This document shows positions 26,634 through 34,630 of a stretch of DNA of 64,000 nucleotides, piece by piece. How positions within the stretch are numbered: position 1 is the first letter of the stretch; each line of letters begins with the position of its first letter. The position numbers and the translations under genes are program-made. Source of the DNA: JASLDZ01 sp964235945 (lineage in GTDB: Bacteria; Pseudomonadota; Alphaproteobacteria; Caulobacterales; Caulobacteraceae); the NCBI GenBank assembly GCA_964235945.1, contig CAXSDV010000001.1:62001-126000 (forward strand), read 5' to 3'. The notes beneath the pieces were generated by a model that had not been told where the DNA came from, ran no database searches, and saw only the letters and a program-made list of their open reading frames with translations.

Positions 26634-27793
26634 CGCCCAGCCATCCCGAGCGGCCGCCCAAGAGCTTCACCCTGCTGGCGACGGACGGCGGGGCGCGCAC
26701 GGGGGTGCTCGCCACCGCCCGGGGCGAGATCCGCACACCGGCCTTCATGCCCGTCGGCACCGCGGGCACGGTGAAGGCGCTCACCGTCGATCAGGTCGCC
26801 GTCACCGGCGCCGACGTGATCCTGGGCAACACCTACCACCTGATGCTGCGGCCCGGGCCCGAGCGGCTGCAGCGCCTGGGCGGCCTGCACCGCTTCATGC
26901 GCTGGGACGGGCCGATCCTGACCGACTCGGGCGGTTTCCAGGTCATGTCGCTGTCGAACATCGCCAAGATGAGCGAGGAGGCGGTGACCTTCGCCAGCCA
27001 CATCGACGGCTCGCGCCACGCGCTCAGCCCCGAGCGCTCCATCGAGATCCAGGCCGACCGCATCGGGGCCGACATCGCCATGCAGCTCGACGAGTGCGTG
27101 GCCTGGCCGGCGGACGAGGCGCGCGCCCGCGCGGCCATGGAGCTCTCCGCCCGCTGGGGCGCGCGTTCCAAGGCGGCGTTCGGCCGGCGTGACGACCAGA
27201 TGCTGTTCGGCATCCAGCAGGGCTCGCTCTACCCCGACCTGCGGCGCGAGTCGGCCGAGCGGCTGCGGGAGATCGGCTTCGACGGCTACGCGATCGGCGG
27301 CCTCGCCGTCGGCGAGGGGCACGCGGCCATGTGCGAGGTGCTGGACCACGCGCCGGGCCTCCTGCCCGTCGATCGGCCGCGCTACCTGATGGGCGTGGGC
27401 AAGCCCGTCGACCTCGTGGAGGCGGTGGCGCGCGGCGTGGACATGTTCGACTGCGTGCTGCCCACGCGCTCCGGCCGCCACGGCCAGGCCTGGACCTGGG
27501 AGGGTCCGCTCAACCTGAAGAACGCCCGCTTCGCGCAGGACGAGACCCCGCTCGACCCGGACAGCTCCTGCCCCGCCAGCCGCGACTACTCACGCGCCTA
27601 CCTGCACCACCTCGTGCGGTCGGGAGAAATCCTCGGGCAGGTGCTGCTGTCCTGGCACAACGTCGCCCACTTCCAGGCGCTGACGGCGGCCATGCGCGAG
27701 GCGATCGCGGCCGGGCGGTTCGAGGCGCTGCGGCGGGAACTCCACGCCGGGCGGGCGCCTCCGGCGACAGGCGGCGGCCGAGGCGAAGGCTAG
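26630..27793 (+). CDS. tgt: tRNA-guanine transglycosylase, with altered zinc ligands
   Basis: A 387-residue enzyme that exchanges guanine 34 for preQ1 in tRNAs for Asn, Asp, His and Tyr. The fold is clear: TPAFMPVGTAGTVKAL, GNTYHLMLRPG, the catalytic aspartate in LTDSGGFQVMSL, and GIQQGSLYPDLR. The zinc site that is C-x-C-x2-C...H in E. coli and Zymomonas reads S312-x-C314-x2-S317...H343, so two of three cysteines are serine while the following SRAYLHHL is intact. Some alphaproteobacterial homologues may share this. It forms an operon with queA, and its TAG stop shares a CTAG palindrome with the stop of the convergent lipoprotein gene. Confidence 0.95.
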
Positions 27794-28695
27794 GGGTTGG
27801 GCGCCTGGTGGCCGATCCGCCAGGCGCCGGCCTGGGTCTCGGTGGCCAGCGACGGCTCCGCCGCGGAGGCGGGCGGGCGTGTCGCCGCAGTTCCCGTCTG
27901 GCGCGCCGAGGCGCCGGCGGTCGCGAGGCGAAGGGGCGCGGTCGCCGCGGGAAGCGCGGGCGGCGGAGGGAGCGGCACGGCGGCCGGGATCACCGCGGGC
28001 GTGACGGGAGCGATCGGCGCCGGACCCGCCTGCAGCAGGGTCGGCCAGACCGGGCCGCCCGGGGCGGGCTCGAAACCGATGGGGGCGGCCGGCCAAGCGC
28101 AATTATGCTCCATGCCGTAGCTCTTCAGGAAGCCGCGGCGGATTTGGCCGGCGAGTTCGGCGCTCTTCTTCTTCTTCTCCGCGCGGTCGGCGCCGGAAAT
28201 CTTGCGGATGGTGCCGCGCATGGGAATGAAGTGGTCGGCGGCGCTGCGCACCGCATCCAGCGCGGTGGAGGCCGCCATGTCGGCCCCGCGACCGTACATA
28301 TTGTGGTGGCGGCCCACGTCCGGCGTGTCCAGGTCGGGGCCGAGCACCACGTCGAGCGCCGACACTTCCGTCAGCACCGCCTGGCAGCTGTTCAGCCCAC
28401 GAGTGTCGTAGGTCCGCTTCCGCGCCCGCGAGAGCACGGGCGCGGTGCGTAGCCGGACCACGTTGAAGTCGCGCAAGGGTGCGGAGATGGCGCCGCCCAT
28501 GCCGTTGTAGGTCTGCCCCAGCGTGTCCCAGCCCGCGTGGGCGCTGTTGCGCGCCACGGAGCCGGTGGAGCGATAGGCGACGCCGCCGGCTCCCGCCACC
28601 GTCGCGATCGGGTGCATGGCGCAGCCGCCGAGGCACAGGCCGGCCCCGGCGAGGGTCGCGGCGACGAATCTGATCGTGATCACGCGACGCTCCAT
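27790..28695 (-). CDS. Hypothetical outer-membrane lipoprotein
   Basis: A 301-residue exported protein of unknown function. The N terminus (MERRVITIRFVAATLAG) is a signal peptide ending in a lipobox LGGC with Cys25, so it should be lipid-anchored. The middle (residues 30-190) is moderately conserved-looking with DTLGQTYNGMGG and SALDVVLGPDLDT; the last 90 residues are Pro/Ala-rich and probably extended. The ATG at 28695 is chosen because it gives the signal peptide; a TTG or ATG further upstream would spoil it. The gene is convergent with tgt. Confidence 0.75.
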   Translation of the reverse strand: MERRVITIRFVAATLAGAGLCLGGCAMHPIATVAGAGGVAYRSTGSVARNSAHAGWDTLGQTYNGMGGAISAPLRDFNVVRLRTAPVLSRARKRTYDTRGLNSCQAVLTEVSALDVVLGPDLDTPDVGRHHNMYGRGADMAASTALDAVRSAADHFIPMRGTIRKISGADRAEKKKKSAELAGQIRRGFLKSYGMEHNCAWPAAPIGFEPAPGGPVWPTLLQAGPAPIAPVTPAVIPAAVPLPPPPALPAATAPLRLATAGASARQTGTAATRPPASAAEPSLATETQAGAWRIGHQAPNP

Positions 28696-28874
28696 GGCGA
28701 ACCCTGCAGCCGATCTACAACACTTCCACCAAATCGACATGCTCCTATGACATGCCGGCGCTGTGACGCAGGGCGGCGCCGGGGCGGCCGGATCCGCAAG
28801 CGGGTCGGTGCGAACCGTTGGCGCGCTCGCGGGTTATCCTCCCGCTCCGCTCCGGGGGCGGACGAGGATCGACG

Positions 28875-29249
28875 ATGGCGCTGTTCAACAAGGACATACT
28901 CCAGCTCGCCGAGAGCAACACGCACTGGCAGAAAGAGGTCTTCCTCGACGACAACTGCCAGATCGTGCTCATGCACATCCCGCCCGGCGAGGACATCGGC
29001 GAGGAGACGCACGAATCCGACCAGACCACCTTCTTCGTGTCCGGCGAGGGTCAGGCGGTGCTGGACGGCAAGCACACCAAGATCACACCCAACCACCTGC
29101 TTGTGATCCCCAAGGGAACCAAGCACAACATCATCAACAAGGGCGACGGGCCGCTGAAGCTGTTCTCCGTCTACTCTCCCGCGGCCGAGCCGCCCGGCGT
29201 GGCGTTCAAGACCAAGGAAGAAGCCGAGGCCGCCGAAGGCGAAGACTGA
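28875..29249 (+). CDS. Cupin domain protein
   Basis: A 124-residue single-domain cupin, a small beta barrel. Motif 1 is seen as PPGEDIGEETHESDQTTFF (residues about 36-54), though the usual first two histidines are replaced so that only E/H/D residues remain; motif 2 is PKGTKHNIIN. It may bind a divalent metal or sugar; the reaction is unknown. The C terminus is a short acidic helix (KEEAEAAEGED). It is followed by a strong hairpin. A weak EcfG-like site (CGAAC-N16-GGTT at 28811-28835) lies 40 bases before the start. Confidence 0.85.
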   Translation: MALFNKDILQLAESNTHWQKEVFLDDNCQIVLMHIPPGEDIGEETHESDQTTFFVSGEGQAVLDGKHTKITPNHLLVIPKGTKHNIINKGDGPLKLFSVYSPAAEPPGVAFKTKEEAEAAEGED

Positions 29250-29262
29250 ACCGCCGTTCCTC

Positions 29263-29284
29263 CGGGGGAGCCTGGGCTCCCCCG
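29263..29284 (+). terminator. Strong hairpin after the cupin gene
   Basis: CGGGGGAGCC and GGCTCCCCCG form a perfect 10-base inverted repeat with a TG centre, starting 14 bases after the cupin stop and ending 25 bases before the next start. It is followed by TCACCTTCT rather than a T-run. Confidence 0.55.
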
Positions 29285-29309
29285 TCACCTTCTGCCGGAG
29301 ACGCCGTCC

Positions 29310-29576
29310 ATGACGACCGACTCGACCCCTCCCGCCCCCCATCCCGGCGCGCCGCTCACTCCCGAAGCGCAGGACGCCGCCCCGCCCAGCCACGCGGGAG
29401 GCAGCTACGCCCAGGAGAAGTACGGAGCGGCCGCGCAGCGTTCGCGGGCGCGCACCGACCAGCACGTCCCCGACACCGACGACGCCGCCCAACTCGCCGA
29501 AGCGATCGGGGGCGAGGTCGACCCGGGCGAGTCGGCGTTGGCCCCTTCCGTCCACATCGAGCCCAAGAACCCCTGA
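29310..29576 (+). CDS. Small hydrophilic hypothetical protein
   Basis: An 88-residue Pro/Ala/Asp-rich protein with almost no hydrophobic clusters (starts MTTDSTPPAPHPG and ends HIEPKNP), so probably disordered. The ATG has GGAGA about 8 bases upstream. It sits between a cupin gene and a short-chain dehydrogenase in a run of small stress-type genes. I recognise no family; coding is supported by the ribosome site, the position and the G/C-biased third codon positions. Confidence 0.6.
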   Translation: MTTDSTPPAPHPGAPLTPEAQDAAPPSHAGGSYAQEKYGAAAQRSRARTDQHVPDTDDAAQLAEAIGGEVDPGESALAPSVHIEPKNP

Positions 29577-29614
29577 GCGGCCTAGGACGCACGGAGCGGC
29601 CGGCGTCCCATCAT

Positions 29615-29640
29615 GGAACAGCCGGCGCTTCACATCTGTT
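29615..29640 (+). promoter_or_regulatory. EcfG-like stress promoter of the SDR gene
   Basis: GGAAC at 29615-29619, then 17 bases, then TGTT at 29637-29640; the EcfG consensus is GGAAC-N16/17-CGTT, so there is one mismatch. It ends 24 bases before the SDR start codon. Confidence 0.5.
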
Positions 29641-29664
29641 ACCCAGTCCAACAGGAGCCAGCTT

Positions 29665-30462
29665 ATGACCGACGCCCATCGTCCCTTCGCCGTCGTGACC
29701 GGCGGGTCGACCGGCATAGGTTACGAGCTCGCCAGCACCTTCATCGCCAACGGCTACGACGTCATGCTCGCGGCCGAGGACGCCGGCCACCTCGCGGAAG
29801 CGGCCCAAGGGCTCGCGTCCGGCGATGCGAGGATCGAGACCCACGCCGCCGACCTCTCGAAGGAGGACGGGGTGGAGGGCCTGTACGCCGCCGTGCGCTC
29901 GATCGGCCGCCCGGTGGACGTGTTGTGCGTGAACGCCGGTTACGGCCTGGGCGGAGCGTTCGTGGACACGGACCTCCAGCGCGAGCTGAAGATGATCGAC
30001 CTCAACTGCCGGGGTGCGGTCCAGCTCACCAAGCTCGTGCTGAAGGACATGGTCGCGCGCGACCGGGGCAAGCTCCTGTTCACCTCGTCCATCGCCGCCA
30101 CCATGCCCGACCCTTTCGAAGCCGTGTACGGCTCCACCAAGGTGTTCCTGCGCTGGTTCGGCGAGGCGTTGCGCAACGAGTTGAAGGACACGGGCGTGGG
30201 CGTCACCGTGCTGATGCCCAGTGTCACCGACACCAACTTCTTCCACCGCGCCGAGATGGACGACACCAAGGCGGGCGCTTCCGACAAGAAGGACGACCCG
30301 GCCATGGTGGCCCGCAAGGCGTTCGAGGCCTTGCAGCAGGACAAGGACAAGCTGCTGCCGGGCCTCAAGAACAAGATCATGGGAGGGATCGCCGACGCCC
30401 TTCCCGACACCGCCGCGGCGGCCGTGCACCGGGGCATGTCCGAGCCGGGTTCGGCCAAGTGA
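29665..30462 (+). CDS. SDR family NAD(P)-dependent oxidoreductase
   Basis: A 265-residue short-chain dehydrogenase. The dinucleotide motif is VVTGGSTGIGYELA at about residues 11-24, the structural NAG motif is CVNAGYG, and the catalytic Ser-Tyr-Lys set is LFTSSIA ... VYGSTKVF. The last 50 residues contain a Lys/Asp-rich segment (DKKDDPAMVARKAFEAL). The substrate is not known. ATG follows AGGAG with good spacing, and an EcfG-like promoter lies just upstream. Its stop overlaps the start of the small membrane gene (GTGA), so they are co-expressed. Confidence 0.9.
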   Translation: MTDAHRPFAVVTGGSTGIGYELASTFIANGYDVMLAAEDAGHLAEAAQGLASGDARIETHAADLSKEDGVEGLYAAVRSIGRPVDVLCVNAGYGLGGAFVDTDLQRELKMIDLNCRGAVQLTKLVLKDMVARDRGKLLFTSSIAATMPDPFEAVYGSTKVFLRWFGEALRNELKDTGVGVTVLMPSVTDTNFFHRAEMDDTKAGASDKKDDPAMVARKAFEALQQDKDKLLPGLKNKIMGGIADALPDTAAAAVHRGMSEPGSAK

Positions 30463-30827
30463 GCGCGCGCGCCGTCGCCCGCGGGCTCGCCTGGTTCGGC
30501 GTCGGACTGGGCTTGGTGGAGGTGGTCGCCCCCAAGGCGCTGGCCCGCGCCATCGGTCTGGACGCAAGGCCCGGCCTGCTGCGGGCGTTCGGACTGCGGG
30601 AGATCGCGGCGGGGGCGATCATCCTCGTCGCCGAGCGACCGCAGGACTGGCTTTGGCTTCGCACCGCCGGGGACCTGCTGGACGGGGCGGTGCTGACGGC
30701 CGGCCTTTCCAGCCGAAATCCTCATCGTGGTCGCACGGCGCTGGCGACGCTGGCGGTGGCGCCGGTGGTGGCCCTGGACGCCCTGTACACGTTCAAGAAG
30801 AGGGATTGGGCCGGTTCGCAGCGTTGA
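30459..30827 (+). CDS. Small membrane protein (DUF4267-like)
   Basis: A 122-residue protein with about four hydrophobic segments. It begins, after GTG, with ARAVARGLAWFGVGLGLVEV and contains APKALARAIGLD, LRAFGLREIAAGAIIL and WLWLRTAGDLLDGAVL, a pattern seen in DUF4267-like or cyclase/dehydrase-associated membrane proteins. Its function is unknown. It is translationally coupled to the preceding SDR gene by a 4-base overlap and presumably shares its stress-type promoter. Confidence 0.75.
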   Translation: MSARAVARGLAWFGVGLGLVEVVAPKALARAIGLDARPGLLRAFGLREIAAGAIILVAERPQDWLWLRTAGDLLDGAVLTAGLSSRNPHRGRTALATLAVAPVVALDALYTFKKRDWAGSQR

Positions 30828-30880
30828 GCTCTCCTTAAGGTTGTAGTTTCAGGGTCGACGGGCAGCTTAGGAGCCTCTCG

Positions 30881-31849
30881 TTGACCGCCACCCCGTCCGT
30901 CCTACAGCCCCTCTACCGTCTGGCGGGCCGGCGCGTGTTCGTGGCCGGTCACCAGGGACTGGTCGGCTCGGCGCTGGTGCGGCGGCTCTCGGGTGTGTGC
31001 GAGATCATGACCGTCGACCGCACCCGGCTCGACCTGCGTCGCCAGGCGGACGTGGAAGGCTGGATGGCGCTGCACCGGCCCGAGACGGTGATCCTGGCCG
31101 CGGCGCGCGTGGGGGGCATCCAGGCCAACGCGACGCACCCGGCGGACTTCCTGGGCGACAACCTGCTGATCGCGGCCAACATGATCGGCGCCGCCCACGC
31201 GTGCGGGGTGGGCAAGCTGCTGTTCCTCGGCTCGTCGTGCATCTATCCGCGCGACGCCGCCCAGCCCATCGCCGAGTCGGCCCTGATGACCGGCCCGCTC
31301 GAGCCCACCAACGCCGCCTACGCCCTGGCCAAGATCGCGGGGCTGGGCCTCGCCCAGGCCTACCGACGCCAGCACGGGGCGGACTTCATCTGCGCCATGC
31401 CGACCAACCTCTACGGCCCGGGCGACGATCATGATCCCCGGTCGGGCCACGTGCTGCCCGCGCTGCTGGCGCGGGTGCACGCGGCCAAGCGCGCCGGAAC
31501 GCCGGAGGTGCGCGTGTGGGGCACGGGCGCGCCCTTGCGCGAGTTCCTGCACGCCGACGACCTGGCCGACGCCTGCGTGACCTTGATGGAGCGCTACTCC
31601 GGCGAGGCCCCGGTCAACGTCGGCTCGGGCGAGGAGGTGAGCGTGCGCCACCTGGCCGCGCTGATCGCGGAGGTGGTCGGCTGGCGCGGGCGCTTCGTGT
31701 TCGATCCGACCCTGCCCGACGGCGCACCCCGCAAGCGGCTGGACACGAGCGTGATGAACGCCCTGGGCTGGCGCGCCCGGATCGGCCTGCGCGAGGGGAT
31801 CGCCCACACCTACGCCGACCACCTGCGCCACCATGCGGAAGCCGCGTGA
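30881..31849 (+). CDS. fcl: GDP-L-fucose synthase family (epimerase/reductase)
   Basis: A 322-residue extended short-chain dehydrogenase that converts GDP-4-keto-6-deoxymannose to GDP-L-fucose (3,5-epimerisation and reduction). The cofactor loop is VAGHQGLVGSAL; the family signature AARVGGIQAN follows; the catalytic Ser and Cys lie in GSSCIYP, and the Tyr-Lys pair in YALAKIAG. MPTNLYGPGD is also typical. TTG start with AGGAG upstream. It overlaps gmd by one base (TGATG). It supplies an activated deoxyhexose for lipopolysaccharide or capsule; no glycosyltransferases are in the window. Confidence 0.93.
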   Translation: MTATPSVLQPLYRLAGRRVFVAGHQGLVGSALVRRLSGVCEIMTVDRTRLDLRRQADVEGWMALHRPETVILAAARVGGIQANATHPADFLGDNLLIAANMIGAAHACGVGKLLFLGSSCIYPRDAAQPIAESALMTGPLEPTNAAYALAKIAGLGLAQAYRRQHGADFICAMPTNLYGPGDDHDPRSGHVLPALLARVHAAKRAGTPEVRVWGTGAPLREFLHADDLADACVTLMERYSGEAPVNVGSGEEVSVRHLAALIAEVVGWRGRFVFDPTLPDGAPRKRLDTSVMNALGWRARIGLREGIAHTYADHLRHHAEAA

Positions 31850-32928
31850 TGGCGCGCACCGCCCTCATCACCGGCGTCACCGGCCAGGACGGCGCTTGGC
31901 TGGCCTCGCTGCTCCTGGCCAAGGGCTATGTGGTCCACGGGCTCAAGCGCCGCTCCTCCTCGTTCAACACCGGGCGGGTGGACCACCTCTACGACGACCC
32001 GCGCCAGGGCCCCACGCGCTTCCACCTGCACCACGGCGACCTGACGGACGCCACCAACCTGATTCGCGTGGTGCAGGAGACGGCGCCCGACGAGATCTAC
32101 AACCTGGGGGCCCAGAGCCACGTGGCGGTGAGCTTCGAGACGCCCGAGTACACCGCCAACGCCGATGCGCTGGGCGTGCTGCGGCTGTTGGAGGCGATCC
32201 GCATCCTCGGCCTGTCGGGGCGCACGCGCTTCTACCAAGCGTCGACCTCCGAACTTTACGGCCGCGCGGCGCACAGCCCGCAAACGGAGACCACGCCCTT
32301 CCATCCGCGCAGCCCCTACGCCGCCGCCAAGCTCTACGCCTACTGGACGGTGGTGAACTACCGCGAGGCCTACGGCCTGCACGCCTCCAACGGCATACTG
32401 TTCAACCACGAGGGGCCGACCCGGGGCGAGACCTTCGTCACCCGCAAGATCAGCCGGGCGGTGGCCGCCATCGAGGCGGGCCGGCAGGCGTGCCTCCACC
32501 TCGGCCACCTGGACGCACGGCGCGACTGGGGCCATGCGCGCGACTATGTGGAGGGGATGTGGCGCATGCTCCAGCAGGACGCGCCGGACGACTACGTGCT
32601 GGCCACGGGCGAACAGCACACGGTGCGCGAGTTCGTGGAGCGCGCCTTCGCGGTGGTCGGCCGCCGGGTGGTCTGGCGCGGCCGCGGCGTCGAGGAGACG
32701 GGGGTGGACGCGCTGACCGGCCGCACCCTCGTGCGGGTCGACCCGCGCCACCTGCGCCCCACGGAGGTCGACACCCTGCTGGGCGACGCCACCAAGGCGC
32801 GCGACCGCCTGGGCTGGCGGCCCAAGGTGACCTTCGGCGCGCTGGTGGAGGAGATGGTGCGCGCCGACCTCGCCGAGGCGGGGCTGGCGGACGCCTCGCA
32901 ACCCGCGCCCCTGCGCGCCGTCGGCTAG
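31849..32928 (+). CDS. gmd: GDP-mannose 4,6-dehydratase
   Basis: A 359-residue enzyme that oxidises and dehydrates GDP-mannose to GDP-4-keto-6-deoxymannose. The Rossmann loop GVTGQDGAWLASLL, the GLKRRSSSFNT segment that contacts NADP, the catalytic STSELYGRA and SPYAAAKLYAYW (Tyr-x3-Lys), and the nucleotide-sugar loop FNHEGPTRGETFVTRKI are all present. It overlaps fcl by one base. Its TAG stop forms a CTAG palindrome shared with the stop of the convergent Anbu peptidase gene. Confidence 0.96.
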   Translation: MARTALITGVTGQDGAWLASLLLAKGYVVHGLKRRSSSFNTGRVDHLYDDPRQGPTRFHLHHGDLTDATNLIRVVQETAPDEIYNLGAQSHVAVSFETPEYTANADALGVLRLLEAIRILGLSGRTRFYQASTSELYGRAAHSPQTETTPFHPRSPYAAAKLYAYWTVVNYREAYGLHASNGILFNHEGPTRGETFVTRKISRAVAAIEAGRQACLHLGHLDARRDWGHARDYVEGMWRMLQQDAPDDYVLATGEQHTVREFVERAFAVVGRRVVWRGRGVEETGVDALTGRTLVRVDPRHLRPTEVDTLLGDATKARDRLGWRPKVTFGALVEEMVRADLAEAGLADASQPAPLRAVG

Positions 32929-33683
32929 CCTTCGGGCCGGCCGGCCTCGGCGTAGGGCGGGCGGGCGATGGAGGCCTGGGCGGTGCGCAACGCCTCCGAC
33001 CAGCTCTCGGACAGGGAGGTGAAGTAGCGGTCGTCGGGTTCGATGCGGTGGCGCAGTTCGGCGCACAGGGCGTCGCGCCTCACCAGGGCGAAATCCAGCG
33101 GCGCCCCCACCGCCAGGTTGGAGCGCATGGTCAGCTCGAACGAGATCAGGCCGAGCTTGAGCGCGTCGTACATTTCGGTGCGCGAAGTCACCGCCCGGTC
33201 CAGGATCGGCTTGCCGTACTTGTGTTCACCGATCTGCAGGAAGGGCGCGTCGTCGCCGCACTCGATGAAGTTGCCCGCGCCGTAGATCATGAACAGGCGC
33301 ATGGGCCCGTTCACCACCTGGCCGCCCAGCAGCAGGGTCGCGCCGAACTCGACGGAGGTGTCGGCCAGCGCCGCCCGGATGTCGCGGGTGGCCTTGGCCA
33401 GGGCGTGGCCGGCGAACTGGGCGACGCGGAACATGGTGGTCTGCTGGCCCAGGGTCTCGATCAGCCCGCTCTCGGGACTGAGCAGCCCTTCCTGCATCAG
33501 ACTCAACGCCGATTGGGTGACCGACAGGCTTCCCGCCGAGGCGATGGCGATGACGTGGTGCCCCGCCTCCTCGTGGACGGTCAGCTTGCGGAAGGTGGAG
33601 ATGTTGTCGACCCCCGCATTGGTGCGCGTGTCGGCGATCATCACCAGCCCGTCCTCGACGAGCAGGCCGCAGCAGTAGGTCAT
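32925..33683 (-). CDS. Anbu peptidase (bacterial proteasome-like hydrolase)
   Basis: A 252-residue Ntn-hydrolase of the proteasome beta-subunit superfamily. After loss of Met1 the nucleophile is Thr2, with the conserved Asp18 (IADTRTNAG) and Lys33 (FRKL) placed as in HslV and proteasome subunits. The later AGSLSVTQS, LLLGGQVV and RLFMIYGAGNFI segments match Anbu, which assembles into helical rings and whose substrate is unknown. It closes a four-gene minus-strand cluster with transglutaminase, alpha-E and circularly permuted ATP-grasp genes, the association expected for Anbu. Confidence 0.93.
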   Translation of the reverse strand: MTYCCGLLVEDGLVMIADTRTNAGVDNISTFRKLTVHEEAGHHVIAIASAGSLSVTQSALSLMQEGLLSPESGLIETLGQQTTMFRVAQFAGHALAKATRDIRAALADTSVEFGATLLLGGQVVNGPMRLFMIYGAGNFIECGDDAPFLQIGEHKYGKPILDRAVTSRTEMYDALKLGLISFELTMRSNLAVGAPLDFALVRRDALCAELRHRIEPDDRYFTSLSESWSEALRTAQASIARPPYAEAGRPEG

Positions 33684-33738
33684 GGACGGTCCCCGGAGCG
33701 CGCGGTCAACGTTTGCGGGCGGGGATGGTTCGCGGGGC

Positions 33739-34617
33739 TCACGACCCGCCCTGGCTTTGGTTCTGGGTCTGGCCCTGGCCCTGGCCCTGGCCCTGGGACG
33801 GCGGGGCGCGCTGCACCTCCGCCACGTTCAAGCGCACATCCATGACCTCGCCCGCGCCGCCCGTGCGCGCGCCGCGGACGGGCGCGGCGGCCAGGTAGTC
33901 GGGCCCGGCCGCGACGCGCAGGTAGGCGTCCGTGGGGCAGGTGCGGTTGGCGGCGTCGAACCCGACCCAGCCCAGGCCGTCCACATGCGCCTCCGCCCAG
34001 GCGTGGGCGGCGTCCTGGTCGGTCAGGCCGTCCTGGCGCACGAGGTGGCCGGACACGTAGCGCGCGGGCGCGCCGAGCCGGCGCGCCGCGGCGATGAACA
34101 CGTGGGTCATGTCCTGGCAGACGCCGTGGCCCAGCTCCAGCGCCTGGGCGGCGGTGGTGAGGGTGCCCGTGCGCCCCGTCTCGAAGCGCACGCGCTCGGC
34201 CACCAGGTGCATGAGCGCGTGCAACCGGCCGAGCGGGTCGCCCGTGCGGGCCTGGGCGTCGGCCGCCAACGCCGCCAGCGCCGGAACGGGCTCGGTCAGC
34301 GGCGTGTCGCGCAGGTAGACCTCCGGCGGGAAGCGCTCGGGCGCGCCGCGCAGCATGCCCGCCACATCCTCCACCTCCGCCTCGCCCTCGACGGAGATGC
34401 GCACCCGATCCACCGGCCGGGCCAGGTAGAAAAGGTGGCTGAGATTGCCGAAACCGTCCTCGCCGCCGCGCAGACGGCCGTCGGCGTCCACCTGCACGCG
34501 CCAGCGGCCCACCTGCTGGCCGTCGTGATCGCGCGGGGTGACGCGCAGGAGTTGGACCACCGCCCTCGGCGCCCGCTCGTAGGCGTAGGTCGTCTCGAAG
34601 CCCACCCGGATGCGCAA
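33739..34617 (-). CDS. Transglutaminase-like protease/peptidase
   Basis: A 292-residue protein. The N-terminal domain (RIRVGFETTYAYE...) is the beta-rich region typical of this family; the transglutaminase core has the catalytic Cys in GHGVCQDMTHVF (about residue 166), His in AHAWAEAHV and Asp in WVGFDAANR. The C terminus is an unusual Gly-Gln repeat (GQGQGQGQ) encoded by tandem CTGGCC units. The start is taken as TTG at 34617, because the conserved RIRVGFET begins there. In Anbu clusters this protein is thought to act with the amidoligase-like ATP-grasp and alpha-E proteins in making or cutting peptide bonds; the chemistry is not established. Confidence 0.88.
   Translation of the reverse strand: MRIRVGFETTYAYERAPRAVVQLLRVTPRDHDGQQVGRWRVQVDADGRLRGGEDGFGNLSHLFYLARPVDRVRISVEGEAEVEDVAGMLRGAPERFPPEVYLRDTPLTEPVPALAALAADAQARTGDPLGRLHALMHLVAERVRFETGRTGTLTTAAQALELGHGVCQDMTHVFIAAARRLGAPARYVSGHLVRQDGLTDQDAAHAWAEAHVDGLGWVGFDAANRTCPTDAYLRVAAGPDYLAAAPVRGARTGGAGEVMDVRLNVAEVQRAPPSQGQGQGQGQTQNQSQGGS
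33769..33792. repeat. CTGGCC tandem hexamer repeat in the transglutaminase gene
   Basis: Four perfect copies of CTGGCC, with imperfect flanking units on both sides, encode alternating Gly-Gln on the minus strand. Its length could vary by slippage without breaking the frame because the unit is 6 bases. Confidence 0.8.
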
Positions 34618-34630
34618 GGTCGCCGCCCCC

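Noticed and set aside
33769..33792. The CTGGCC repeat as a mobile-element or CRISPR trace
   Set aside because: It is a short in-frame coding repeat of 6-base units with no spacers and no flanking element.
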